Origin: Siphonodentalium dalli
Lineage: Eukaryota > Mollusca > Scaphopoda > Gadilida > Siphonodentaliidae
NCBI GenBank assembly: GCA_032622095.1
Contig: CP136068.1
Span: 2,273,314 to 2,337,313 of the forward strand
DNA: 64,000 bases
Direction: 5' to 3'
Shown: piece by piece, positions 34,211 to 45,270 of the stretch
Position numbering within the stretch: position 1 is the stretch's first letter
Layout of the letters: the number at the start of each line of letters is the position of its first letter
Translations under genes and position numbers: made by a program
Notes under the pieces: generated by a model
Told to the model about the DNA's origin: nothing
The model's database searches: none
Seen by the model: only the letters and a program-made list of their open reading frames with translations

Positions 34211-34360
34211 GAATACCTACAGTGAATACCTGAAAAATATCATTCGTGTCTGAAACGAAATATCGAATTTTCACGAATGGCTTGTAGCCGCTCGTGAACG
34301 ATCGATATTTCTGTCACGAATGATATGTTTCGGTATTCAGAAAGAAAATTGTAGGTATTC
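34211..34360. repeat. 150 bp imperfect fold-back
   Basis: GAATACCTACAGTGAATACC pairs with GGTATTCAGAAAGAAAATTGTAGGTATTC (gapped), and ATATCATTCGTG with CACGAATGATAT. It ends in TCTATACC. Unlike its neighbours, it shows no clear same-orientation CTCG pair. Confidence 0.85.
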
Positions 34361-34499
34361 TCTATACCGTCATGTAACATAAATAGAAGCTGCCTGTGGT
34401 TATAATCCACTGATTTCAATTCTACCGCAAATATATATTTACATGTATATAAGTTGTACAGTATAGGGCCTATTTTTAGTTGTGAAGTAAGTATATATA
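34361..34499. other. Spacer, nothing recognised
   Basis: Short stretch preceding the GA tract. Confidence 0.4.
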
Positions 34500-34716
34500 T
34501 AAATATGAGATAAGAGGGACAGAGAAAGAGCGAAAGAGATCGATACAATAACAGGGGCGAGAAAGGGAGAAGGGGAGAGAGAAAGAGAGTGAGAAATAGA
34601 CCGAGACAGCAGGAGAGAGAGAATGAGAGAGAGCGCAAATTAATAGAAGAGAGAGGGATAGAGACAGCGCGCGAATGGAAGAGAAAGAGAACGAGACAAT
34701 AGAAGAGAGATAGAGC

Positions 34717-34759
<43 letters not shown>

Positions 34760-35216
34760 GGAGTGAGAGAGAAAGAAATCGATACCATAGAAGAGAGAGC
34801 TATAGAGAAAGAGAAATAGAGAGAAAGAAAGAGGGCGAGACAATGGAATAGGGAGAGAGAGGGGCAAGATATAGAGAGAGAGAAAGAAAGAGAGCGAGAC
34901 AATGGAAGAGAGAGATAGTGAGCGAGCAAGAGATAGAGATAGTGAGAGAATGAGAGAGTGCGAATTAATAGAAGAGAGAGAGAGAGAGAAAAAGACAGCG
35001 CGAATGGAAAAGAAGGAGAACGAGACAATAGAAGAGAGATAGAGCGAGAGAAAGAGAGAGAGAGAGGGAGAAAGAGAGTGAGAAAGAAAGGGAGCGATAT
35101 CATAGAAGAGAGAGAGAGAGAGATATAGAGAAAAAGAAATAGAGAGACAGATAGAGGGCGAGACAATGGAAGAGGGAGAGGGGGGGCAATATATAGAGAA
35201 AGAAAGAGAGCGAGAC

Positions 35217-35295
<79 letters not shown>

Positions 35296-35306
35296 GCAAG
35301 AGATAG

Positions 35307-35359
<53 letters not shown>

Positions 35360-35375
35360 GCGAGAGAAGGGAGAG
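34500..35375. repeat. GA/CT polypurine tract, about 875 bp
   Basis: Degenerate GAGA repeats with a pure (GA)n core near 35221-35291. The minus frames of 257 and 308 Ser/Leu-rich residues are readings of CTCT repeats. Long mirror polypurine tracts can adopt triplex DNA. Confidence 0.96.
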
Positions 35376-35861
35376 GGAGATACCTTACAAGTCAAAATAT
35401 AAACCACATACATTTAAGCATTGCTGATATAACGAATAGATGGAGGGCCAGGATGATAACAAAGTAATTATTATGTTTATAATTGTTTAATTATCATAGT
35501 TTTATATAAAAAGAGACATTCAATTTTGATGAATAATGTTTTCGTATATGGATGGAATGAAACAATGCAACTTTGTCCGTTTGTGTGATGATGTTCGTGT
35601 GCAAATTATGTAAGGAACGGACACAGCCCGTTTGTGTGATGATGTTCGTATCCATAGTGACGAGCGGACACAGTCCGGAATGATGTTAGAAATATTAAAG
35701 TTTTATTAAATTGACGCACTCGCAGTGGGAAATTGTGGAAACAAAAATCGCATATTGAAACCATTCAAAGATCTTCAGTCCACTAATAATCACCACCAAG
35801 AAGAACATGGAGAAAGTGATCAAACGGTGTTACTATATTAATTATTAATAGCTCCCCATAT
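35376..35861. other. No gene recognised; one short tandem
   Basis: CCGTTTGTGTGATGATGTTC with its flank is tandemly duplicated (about 60 bp unit) at 35578-35690. Confidence 0.5.
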
Positions 35862-36460
35862 AATACTGGCCCTAGCCTATAGCCCCGTAGGATTTTCTTG
35901 CTCTAGAGCAGACTCTATATAAGTTATGTACCTTGGGTCAAGGGCTTCCAAAAAAATTTGGGTAGACTTCGTCATATGGTTCTCCCGTCTCCATGGCAAC
36001 CGTTTTCAAAATGGCTGCCAAAATGTAATATGTTCACATCAGAAAGTCAATAAAGTGGTCTTCCAGTCATATATGTGGAAGAGTAATAAACTGAATTATA
36101 TATCAAAATATCCGTATTGATACGGTGGTTAACATGCCGGTGTTACCTTTTCATGTAATAGTGTACATTATCATTTTATGTTTGATAAAATAGGCTTTTT
36201 CGTGAATCAAACCAGTGAAAAATGGAATCCCCAACTGCCTAAGTAACATCTACATCTAGTTTTGGACGGGAACGTAACTAAACAATAGATGAGGGATATG
36301 CTCACATTTTGAAAGCGTATTTTGGAGTATCTCAATGTTCCATGGTTCATTTTTGGGGTAAAATCGCGTTTTTGGTGAAAAATGAGATAATTCTGGAATC
36401 CATCACAACATGATATGCATCGTTAATTCGTTCCAACTGATGACAATTCCAGTGACAATT
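35862..36460 (+). repeat. Left arm of a 580 bp inverted repeat pair
   Basis: Matches 42940-43511 in reverse complement: shared ACTGGCCCTAGCCTATAGCC, CTCCCGTCTCCATGGCAACC and GTTCCATGGTTCATTTTTGG. The pair bounds 7.6 kb and may be the ends of one large element. Divergence is about 10-15 percent by eye, so it is not recent. Confidence 0.9.
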
Positions 36461-36509
36461 TTGACCAAATGTAGGACAATATTGTTTTCTTAAATTAACT
36501 AGAAGTTTT

Positions 36510-36890
36510 TAACTAGCCACGGGGTAGGGACCAGGACACAAGCTTGCAATGTGTTGGAAATTTCCAACCTGACACCCCCTATAAGGTTGGAAAATTTCTA
36601 ACTGATGGCCATTTCAGTCCAAAAAATTTACCAAAAGAAGGAAAATATGCAAATATTGGTCCAAAAACAATAAATTCCCGGCATTAAATTGTTTGAAAAT
36701 CAAACTACAAGCACATTTCAACCTATTGTTGGTGTGAAATTTCCAACTAATGTTGTTTCAGGTATGAAATTTCCAACTGTTGAAAATTTTGACCAAAGTT
36801 GGGAGGTGAGACACCCCCCCCCCCCCAACCCCCCCCCCTCGCCACGTCTCTGTTGGCATCCCATACAGTCATACTATACAGTGACACATT
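36510..36890 (+). repeat. GGTTGGAAATTTCCAAC-rich repeat, copy 1
   Basis: Also found at 40018-40355 in the same orientation with few changes, and more diverged at 44216-44420. It contains GTTGGAAATTTCCAAC palindromes and ends in a poly-C tract (36816-36838). Confidence 0.9.
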
Positions 36891-37023
36891 GAACAAGTCA
36901 ACCACCGGTCGGTTCACATAAATCATAAATATCGCGAGACCATATCCTCGTGCATATCATAATTAGCATCATCATTATCAGCTGAACGTCAGGGGAGTGG
37001 GGCTTTGATAAGTTCTCTGATTA

Positions 37024-37242
37024 TTAACCCTTCCATGACTGGAGCTTCGTGAAAATTTGTGAAAACACTGTGCCAATGCATTCTCTTATATATCCAAGTC
37101 TCCTAAACCTTGACTATGTAAGCCAGTTCATTATCTTATATATATGCGAGGCTCCATATGGGAGACTCGCATATATAAGAAAATGCACTGACACATGATC
37201 TGCAATGCAGCACCAGTGCAGCTCCCGTCATCAGAGGGTTTA
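37024..37242. mobile_element. piggyBac-type MITE, short relative (219 bp)
   Basis: TTAA-CCCTTCCATGACTGGAGC at the left pairs with GCTCCCGTCATCAGAGGG-TTTA at the right. It contains the same GTGCCAATGCATTCTCTTAT and GACTCGCATATATAAGA core as the MITEs at 29220 and 49792, so it is a diverged family member with the right TTAA mutated. Confidence 0.8.
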
Positions 37243-37350
37243 GGCTTTCTGATATAAAAACACACTTCATCACCGAAGGTTTCAGTAAAATTTCGATAAC
37301 GAAGTGATGAATTCCTGATTGTTCAACATTCCATGAACGCTCCATATCAA
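37243..37350 (-). repeat. Inverted duplicate of 38150-38261
   Basis: CACTTCATCACCGAAGG...ATTTCGATAACGAAGTGATG and TTCAACATTCCATGAACGCT match 38150-38261 in reverse complement. The adjoining MITE end (38262-38335) is also shared, so MITE plus flank was duplicated as one unit. Confidence 0.82.
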
Positions 37351-38149
37351 ATTCAGCAGGTACGTGTACATACGGCCATATAAGGAAAAAAAATCACATT
37401 TCAAGTGTGAAAACGTAATTTTGATTTTGAAGATTTTTGTTATAATTTTAGTGCCACAACTTTCTGCGAATTTGAGAATATAAAGTCTGTAGAATGGTAT
37501 TGCATACATTTGTCCAGTTTTGTGTCTTCATCCTGGAATATTGATTCGAGTGTATAGTCACATAGAAATGTCATTGCCTAGAATCATGCACGATTCCCCC
37601 AAATTACGTCACAACGTGCTACGTTAATCGCTTCGATTGGACACTTTTACCTTGTATTTGGGCTACTCATGAGTTCTGATTGGCGCTACTGTCGTGGAAT
37701 GATACTGGAATCATATTCTACCCATTCGAAAACAATGTGCAAAGTAGAACAAACTGTGTTTTAAAAACATGCACATGTACAAATGTATATATAACCTGGT
37801 TTTGCTGTGAAATGTGAACCGAAACCATCACTACTGTTGTAGTCCATTATGTGAAATTGACCTGTCCCAAATGTTCACTACATCTATAATAGACCTATAT
37901 AAGAGACCTTAGAATGAAACGGCATCGCGTCACGTACCATTTATTCACTGTAGCAGGCAGTTAATTCAATTTAACGGAGGCGTGGCATCTTGCAGCGGTG
38001 ATTCAAATAAATTCAATGTGGTTGCTGAATCAGAACTCCTGCCTGTATCCATCTAATTAACACGACATCTATTCATTCGTCCTCAAATTGCCATATAATG
38101 CTCGAGTTATTTTTTTTAAATATCTATTCATGATGAATTTGGTATGCAT
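37351..38149. other. Interior between inverted copies; no gene recognised
   Basis: CAAATTACGTCACAACGTGC and CTTCGATTGGAC at about 37595-37642, plus GTTCTGATTGGCGC at 37673, resemble the ACGTCA/CCAATCA words of other elements here. No coding signal seen. Confidence 0.4.
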
Positions 38150-38335
38150 GGACTCCATGGAGCGCTCATGGAATGTTCAACACACAGGAGTTCGTCACTT
38201 CGTTATCGAAGCTTTATTGTAACCTTCGGCGATGAAGTTTGTTTTTAGATCAGAAAACCTTAACCCTTTCATGGCGATAGCTGCGCTGGTGCAGCATTAA
38301 ATATCCTGTGCCATTGCATTCGCGTATAAACGGGC
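38150..38335 (+). repeat. Second copy of flank plus half MITE
   Basis: Carries the flank described at 37243 and then TTAACCCTTTCATGGCGATA (38262 on), the outer part of the MITE without its other half. Confidence 0.78.
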
Positions 38336-38542
38336 CCTGAGCGATTGGAAACATTAAAACCGCAATTCGTACGTTTTGGACACCAGTCTACAATTGCAAC
38401 CAATACGCACACGATTAGATAGCGAAAGATACTTAATCTGGGCTAACGATTAGATAGAGATTGGTATTAAATCGCAATAATACAAGCCACGCGATATTAG
38501 GATTATTGACGAAATAACGGAGTTTTTATTTTAGCAGAGCTT

Positions 38543-39030
38543 TTAAAGGTACTCAATCCGATAAAACTCATCTCAATTACTATTTCAATGGCTTCGGGGG
38601 TCAAAAATATTTGATTCGAGTCGAGGAAGTCACACATCAAAGCTCAGATTTGTTAGATATCGATTTTAGAAATCTATTATTTTTCATTATCGGGAATTAT
38701 TTCTGGCCCAGTACGTAGTCAAAATTGCGTGATTATTACCACTTGATTTTAGAGTTATCCATCCTTGTCTGTTTGAATAGAGTTTTGGTGTAATCATCTC
38801 GAGCAGGTTTCAAAATTGACGGCAATTATTAGTACTCATCTCGAGAAATTAGCAAATTTCAAAAATCAATATCTAATAACTCTGAGCTTTGTTTAATGGG
38901 TTCCTCGACTCGAATCAAATATTTTTTACCCCCAAAGCCAAAGAAATAGTAATATAGGACCCTCTGATCGGATTGTTGTTGTTGGAATCTGTTGAGATGG
39001 GGACCCTCTTTACGGATTGAGTACCTTTAA
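38543..39030. mobile_element. 488 bp MITE with AGGTACTCAATCCGAT ends, copy 2
   Basis: TTAA-AGGTACTCAATCCGAT on the left and CGGATTGAGTACCT-TTAA on the right. Related to 10673-11123. Its interior holds an inverted repeat around TATTTGATTCGAGTCGAGGA and TCCTCGACTCGAATCAAATA, so it is itself a fold-back. Confidence 0.9.
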
Positions 39031-39599
39031 CGTGCCTCGGAGCCAAAACTCTCTGAACCCCACCCACGCAGTTTTAGAGTTTGGGGATGAAGATTTGAAA
39101 GGGCTTCAGCCCTCTCCTCTCCTACAACACACATTATATATTATATTTCGCTATCTCTAATCGATTAAATATATTTCGCTATCTAATCTATTAAATATAT
39201 TTTGGAGTTCACAACGATATATATAAATAGGTGCACATTTTCAAAACCGGACAAACCCTTCAGCAGATTCCTATCAAATAAACAGGCACGTGGCTATAGG
39301 GTCTCCGTTGGGGGTGTCCACCTTGATAATTCCACAACTGCACCCCCCCCCCCCCCCCCTTGAATCAGACCAGAGACAAGATTTTGCATAATTCATAATT
39401 CCATTTGCACCCCCCCCCCCCTGAATCAAATAACACCCCTTGAATCAGACCAAAGGTTTGCATAATTTCATTCCCTCCTTGCACCTAAGTGTTCACAGAC
39501 CTAATAGCCTATTTATAAACCATGGTTGTAGCTACCCGGTATGATTATATTAATATATTTTGAACCTGAAAATTGCACAAATCCTAAAATTTAGTGGTC
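39031..39599. repeat. Poly-C bearing tandem and spacer
   Basis: Between 39340 and 39480 a unit with a C-run and CCTTGAATCAGACCA...TTTGCATAATT is repeated two to three times; C-runs at 39341-39358 and 39410-39421. The rest is unremarkable. Confidence 0.7.
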
Positions 39600-40355
39600 T
39601 AACTCCAGACAAATGCACACGACTACGGGCAATAGACCAGGACACACCCGACCGCCCATGGTTGTTCGGCCCGGTGTGAGAAAAGTATGAAAACTAAACA
39701 AGAAAATCGCAAAATCCTAGCATCTAGACTGCCCTCAAGCTTTCCTAGTGTTGGTAATTTAATTCATTTCAGTCAACAATTTTAACCAAATGTAGTACAA
39801 TATTGTTTTCCTAAACTCATTAGCATTTTTTTTATTGGCCACGGGGAGGGACCAGGACACACCGGGCGGACCATGGTTCGGCCCGGTGTGCGAAAATTTT
39901 GAAATCTGAATAAGAAAATCGCAAAATCCTAGCATCTAGACTAGCCTCAAGCATTCATAGAGTTGGACATTTCAAACCTGACACCCCGACTTAGGTTGGA
40001 AAATTTCCAACTGATGAAGTTTTTGACTAGCCATGGGGGAGGGACCAGGACACAAGCTTTCCAAATGTTGGAAATTTCCAACCTGACACCCCCTAAGGTT
40101 GGAAAGTTTCTAACTGATGGCCATTTCAGTCCAACATTTTTACCAAAAGAAGGAAAATATGTAAATATTGGTCCAAAAACAATAAAATATTGATTGAAAA
40201 TCAAACTACAAGAACATTTTCAACCTATTGTTGGTGTGAAATTTCCAACTAATGTTGTGTCAGGTATGAAATTTCCAACTGTTGAAAATTATGACCAAAG
40301 TTGGGGGTGAGACACCCCCCCCAACCACCCCCCCCCCCCCCCCTGTCGCCACGTC
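39600..40355 (+). repeat. Cluster of GGACCAGGACACA repeats, including copy 2 of the 36510 repeat
   Basis: Two units at about 39620-39760 and 39830-39960 share GACCAGGACACACC, GGCCCGGTGTG and GAAAATCGCAAAATCCTAGC. 40018-40355 then repeats 36510-36855, ending in poly-C (about 40315-40343). The mirrored short frames across it are artefacts of the TTGGAAATTTCCAA palindromes. Confidence 0.88.
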
Positions 40356-40611
40356 TCTGACTTCATGGCAGTATACATGAGACTCATTTTACCCCCATCC
40401 AAAAAGGTTGGGGTATATATACAACCATCATGTAAAGCAGACACACACATATATATAGGGACGTCGCATAACGGAAGTGCATGTTTGGAGGGGAGGGGGC
40501 AATGTAGCGCATTACTTAGATGCCACTGTGGCAGAAATGGTAATCCCGAAATCAAATCCTCACAAAGATGAATACTTGTTTTGTAATAATTATCATGTTA
40601 TGTTCAATTTC

Positions 40612-40800
40612 TCAGCTTTTCATCCTATCAGTAGGTCCCAGTAAAGTAATTATTAAGGATGAAAATAGATTAATAGAAGAAATCTTAATATCGTTCCAAA
40701 AGATTGTCCTTTGCTGATTCCATCTTCGCCAGTGATAAGCAACATTGCCTGTTAACTTCAGTGGCTCTGTGGCCCTCAGCTTGTCCATATATTTGGACAT
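40612..40800 (-). pseudogene. LTR retrotransposon gag-like N-terminal fragment
   Basis: The 62-residue minus frame starts MSKYMDKLRATEPLKLTGN and continues AYHWRRWNQQRTIFW. This matches the PxxLKLxGNxAxNWRRWxQxFE start common in gag proteins of Ty3/gypsy-type elements of invertebrates. The rest of gag, pol and the LTRs are not seen nearby. Recognition is from motif memory only. Confidence 0.6.
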
Positions 40801-41096
40801 AGCTGTAGCTCCAGTCCTATACTCCTGACACCATGTATATGACCATTGATGTAAGCTGTTTGTTGTGTGTGTTCTGATATTTTAATACAGCTGAACACCA
40901 GAGAAGGAAGCAGAATGATATGTATAAAATCTGTGATGCTTACCTATAATTGATTGTGACACTTCTATAAGGCACTAACTTCTACAATATTGAGTTCGAG
41001 GGAATATGAACTCTAGATATATAACATATTTGGTTAATTGAACGCGACATCAATTGAGACAGACCGTGGTTTGTTATGGTTGAGGTATATGATATG
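40801..41096. other. Spacer, nothing recognised
   Basis: AT-rich; no motif or repeat seen. Confidence 0.4.
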
Positions 41097-41351
41097 TTAA
41101 GCTTTTTGTTTGGTCCTTCTTGCTACAAATAGATAATTCCTGTAAAACGAACAACACCGTGATATGGCATAGTGACTAAAACAGTTATAATGATGGTATT
41201 CTGTGAGATAACAGGGCAAAAGTTGGCAATCTGTCCGAGCATAAGCTTGAGAAATGTAACGTTTTATTGGGCATTTCTTCTGCTTGCCTCTGGGACAGTG
41301 TCTACACCATCTGTAAAGCCTCTTCAATAAGGCAATGTGAAAAGTTAGCAT
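41097..41351 (-). pseudogene. Possible piggyBac transposase C-terminal cysteine-rich fragment
   Basis: The minus frame contains RLYRWCRHCPRGKQKK, then ARTDCQLLPCYLTEYHHY. Cys-x2-Cys followed by a basic stretch and Cys...Pro-Cys...Tyr-His resembles the zinc-binding tail of piggyBac transposases. Spacing is imperfect and the catalytic DDD domain is absent. If right, it would be a relative of the enzymes that mobilise the TTAA MITEs here. Confidence 0.35.
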
Positions 41352-41641
41352 TCAAAGGTAAGACAAATTGATGATTCAATCCACAATGCATACTTTTGTG
41401 GTACTTTCTGCAAGAATAATCGTATCATCGAGATTCCGATAACACACATTATGTTTATGTTCATGTACATGTAGTGTCTAAGTCTATTTTAAAACCCGTC
41501 ACTTAAAAACATTGTCTTTGATGGCTTAATTGTCGAGAAAAGATTCTAAATCGTTTAGATACATTGAAAACAGGAATGGCGACAGTGAATCAACTTGTCT
41601 CCAACCAGTTTCATCTTATCATTTTAAGTAAGGCCAGATTC
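41352..41641. other. Spacer, nothing recognised
   Basis: No gene or repeat boundary seen. Confidence 0.4.
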
Positions 41642-41968
41642 TATTTTATCACATGATTAGCACTATTTTCCGATGTAATATTCGAGCGTAATAGACACGT
41701 GTAATATCATCGCGTGCAATGACGTCACGCTGCTCTTTGGGACAATGATCGCTGGCTGCAGTTAATTGTTGTTTTCTATAAAATTTTAGCGATTATATGA
41801 TCATGTGATAAAAAGTATCTCAAACTCGTTCTATTTTATACGTAATTTATCAACCTCGTCCACTAAATTCGATTTGAGCCTCGGTAAACCTCGGCTCAAA
41901 TCGAATTTAGTGAACTTGGTTGATAAATTCCGTATAAAATAGTAACTCGTTTGAGATCCTCTATATAG
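41642..41968 (+). mobile_element. Palindrome-ended repeat family, copy B
   Basis: Same layout as copy A at 2910: TATTTTATCACATGATTAGC start, TGACGTCA in the 5' module, ATCATGTGATAAAA, then the palindrome and GATCCTCTATATA end. The three tetramer pairs are 41825/41946 (CTCG/CTCG), 41855/41915 (CTCG/CTTG) and 41880/41890 (CTCG/CTCG), all mirrored about 41886.5-41887. Confidence 0.9.
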
Positions 41969-41999
41969 TGTCAGTTATTATATAGAAATAAGGGAGGGG

Positions 42000-43240
42000 G
42001 TGTTGTTCCGATGGCTGAATTCCAGTTTTCACTGATTTTTAATAGCAAAAAGTACCCTGGTAACCATATAAACAGAATTAGTCCAGCGGTACCTTTTTAC
42101 AGTTATTAATTACATCGAACACTTAAATAATAACGACATGAAGCTGGGAATTGTTATAAAATGACATGAATTAATGATGATTATTATGTTGTGATGGATC
42201 CCAGAATTCTCAAATTTTTTTTACAAAGAGATCTTTACCTCAAAACGAACCCTAGATGTACATAACCATTGACATAAACCAAAATTATATCACAAAATGT
42301 AAACATGCCTACCCTTTTTATGTCCAGTTGCGTTCCCATTCCAGAATATATGTTAATATTATTCAGCCGGCTAGATTCCATTTTTCACTGTTTTGGTTAA
42401 AGAAAAAACTATTTTACCCCAAAAATAAGCAGTCTTATAACACACACGGACAGGCAACATTGGTATGTTATCAGCTGAATCACCACAGTCATTTTGATAT
42501 ATCTATAAGCAGATCAATGAATAGCGATAGTCAAAATGATGCAAACAGCGTTGAAATTTGACTAAATCCAGATTTCATCGTGTTTATTTACAAAAATCCC
42601 ATTTTACCCCAAAAATAGAAAATCGTACATTTCGCAAAAAGGCAACACCGACATGTTATCTGCTGTAGCAATACGACACATAATTCATCGTGTTACTCCT
42701 CTTTCACATGATTCAATTCGAATACGTGCCGGTTCTACTCCCCACTAACAAATGTGTATAGTACCTATATAGAGATAAAGGGGATGTTATTCAGTGTACA
42801 GGATTCCAGTTTTCACTGATTTCAGTAATTCAAAACAAATTACCCATAGAATCTGCCTTATTCCAACAACGCTTTATTATATTTATAACTGACATCTAGC
42901 AAATAAATTATTAACAAATGAACCTGAGAATTGTTATAAAATGGCATGAATTACCGATGCATATCATGTTGTGATGGATTCCAGAATTCTCTCATTTTTC
43001 ACCAAAAAAGCGATTTTTACCCCAAAAATGAACCTGGAACATTGAGATACTCCAAAATACGCTTTCAAAATATGAACAATCCCCCATTTATTGTTTAGTT
43101 ATATTCCTGTCCAAAACTAGATGAAGATGTTACTTAGGCAGTTGGATTCCATTTTTCACTGGTTTGATTCACGAAAAAGCCTATTTTACCCCAATAATAA
43201 AATGATAACGTACACTATTACACGAAAAGTTAACAGCATC
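42000..43240 (+). repeat. Diverged tandem repeat, about 180 bp units
   Basis: The pair of words TTCCAGTTTTCACTGATTT-like and TTTTACCCCAAAAATA-like recurs with ACCCC-type anchors near 42236, 42413, 42602, 42840, 43018 and 43187. Units also share TTGTGATGGATYCCAGAATT. The last units overlap the inverted arm at 42940. Confidence 0.75.
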
Positions 43241-43511
43241 TTAACCGCCGTATCAGTACGGATATTTTGATATATAAGTTAGTTTGTTACTCTTCCACAT
43301 ATTTGACTGGAAGAACACTTTATTGACTTTCTGATGTGAAAATATTACATCTTGGCAGCCATTTTGAAAACGGTTGCCATGGAGACGGGAGAACAATTTG
43401 ACGAAGTCTACCCAAACAATTTTGGAAGCCCTTGACCCCAGGTACGTAACTTATATGGAGTCTGATCTAGAGCAAGAAAATCCTACGGGGCTATAGGCTA
43501 GGGCCAGTAAT
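42940..43511 (-). repeat. Right arm of the 580 bp inverted repeat pair
   Basis: Reverse complement of 35862-36460, ending GGCTATAGGCTAGGGCCAGT. Confidence 0.9.
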
Positions 43512-43684
43512 AATAACGTAATTTCGCGTTTTGAGCCCCATTGTTATGTTAACAAAATGATTCGTCAACAAAGATCGCCGATACCACGATAAGTTCAAAT
43601 TCTTCGACCGTCTCCGATGTTTAATGCCAAGTTTGAATTAAACTTTCTTAATAGACTAATTGGACATTGATAGGTAATGCCACT

Positions 43685-43901
43685 GTAACCTGTACTATTT
43701 ACATGGTTTCGACATGTAACCTGTACTATTTACATGGTTTCGATATGTAACCTGTACTATTTACATGGTTTCGACATGTAACCTGTACTATTTACATGGT
43801 TTCGACATGTAACCTGTACTATTTACATGGTTTCGACATGTAACCTGTACTATTTACATGGTTGTGACATGTAACCTGTACTATTTACATGGTTTCGACA
43901 T
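43685..43901 (+). repeat. 31 bp minisatellite, seven units
   Basis: Unit GTAACCTGTACTATTTACAT, GGTTTCGACAT; one unit has GGTTGTGACAT. Confidence 0.96.
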
Positions 43902-44084
43902 GCGGAATATTGTTACTGGAGAGCTATTAATAAGAACATTAGAACAAAGTCCATCTATATTTATTTTAACTTGTTGATGAGTTGTTTTACTGACTTTAAT
44001 AAAATTTATATTATTGCACATTATCAAATCTCTTGAGTCCCTTAATGTTCACAAAAGTCACACAAGCACGAACTACAATGTTCT
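43902..44084. other. Spacer, nothing recognised
   Basis: Short AT-rich stretch after the 31 bp array. Confidence 0.4.
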
Positions 44085-44420
44085 AACGCCATCGGGGTGT
44101 TGAGACGCCATGGCCCCATGACTCGTACCCCAGAGGCGGCTAGAGGGTCTACATCGGGGTGTCGCGACGCCATGGCCCTTGGCTCGTATCCCAGATGCCA
44201 CTAGAGGGTATAAATTGGGGTGTCCAACTAATTTGCATGTGCATCCAACTTGAACCAGATCGAAATTTCGTGCGTGGAACATTTCCAACCATAGTGCTGT
44301 TAGATGAACTTTTCCAACTGGGTGGTATACCCCAAACAGTTGGACAATTTCCAACCCAATACCCATTATTGTTAGAAATTTTATAACTGATAGCCACTTC
44401 AGTCCAATATAATTGATGAA
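44085..44420 (+). repeat. Tandem ATCGGGGTGTYG units and third copy of the TTTCCAAC repeat
   Basis: 44090-44215 holds two units with GACGCCATGGCCC...GGCTCGTAYCCCAGA...CTAGAGGGT. 44216-44420 is a diverged copy of the 36510/40018 repeat (GTTGGACAATTTCCAACCC, ACTGATAGCCACTTCAGTCC). Confidence 0.75.
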
Positions 44421-45194
44421 TAATAGGAATATTCGATTTTTTGTCTAAAAACAAAAATTAAAAAAATATTTCATGATTGAGTCCAAACCCCCTTCTCGTG
44501 CTGATGGGGTCATTGCCACAAGGGATCGATCACATCGGTAGCCAGCTTTTTAAAAATGTCACAAGGCTAGCCAGATTCTCACTGAAGATCACATTCGTAG
44601 CTAGCTTTTCATATTGTCACATAGAACGTGATTAGTTATTTGCATTTCTAGCAAGCTAAATACAAAAACACACATTCCCGCGCTCGTCTGTGTCTTTTGC
44701 CTTCTTTACACGCACCAGTATAATTATAAAGTTCTTTACCCCCCCCGAGGGCTTTATTGACCAAAGTGTATACATCGTGAAAACTCAAAGCCTTAACTAA
44801 TGTCTGGCCTTGCCAAATGTTGCCAATATTACGAAAGCGCTGGTCGCCCCATTTTGTCGCAACTGTAAACATACGTGATATCACGTGATCCAGCGAGATT
44901 TGAATAGCTGTCAACAAATGTGACGGTTTTGTAAAGCTGGACTATGATAGGAGCCTTGTGACAATCAATGACACCATCTAATCAGCCTCATTAGTCTGAC
45001 GTGACATGTTGACATCACCGATCATGACAGTATGACGTCATATTTAATTGTTCCCTGCATAATTCGCGTCCGAATTTCAGCAATTCATCTGTAAATCCTG
45101 TGATCTTCCTCGCGACAGTAATCCAGACAAGAACCAGTGTCTGTTTAACACATCGTGACGTCATAACACGAACTCGTAATCAATCTGAAGCAAA
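44421..45194. other. No gene recognised
   Basis: A minus frame at 44648-44917 (89 residues) has mixed composition but no recognisable domain or splice support. Two similar TAGCCAGCTTTT/TAGCTAGCTTTT stretches at about 44540-44610. Confidence 0.4.
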
Positions 45195-45270
45195 AACAGA
45201 AGCATGTCCCCTCGATACGCTGGTCTGACAGATAGAGTTATGTCCCCTCGATACGCTGGTGTGACATATT
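45195..45270 (+). repeat. Two units of the 36 bp ATGTCCCCTCGATACGCTGG repeat
   Basis: These are outliers of the longer array at 47087-47460. They flank the first segmental copy, as the longer array flanks the second. Confidence 0.85.

Noticed and set aside
34240-35413. Ser/Leu-rich minus-strand frames of 257 and 308 codons
   Set aside because: Translation of CTCT repeats in the polypurine tract.
44648-44917. 89-codon minus frame with a GGGK run
   Set aside because: No complete P-loop motif, no splice sites and no recognised domain; open length is compatible with chance.
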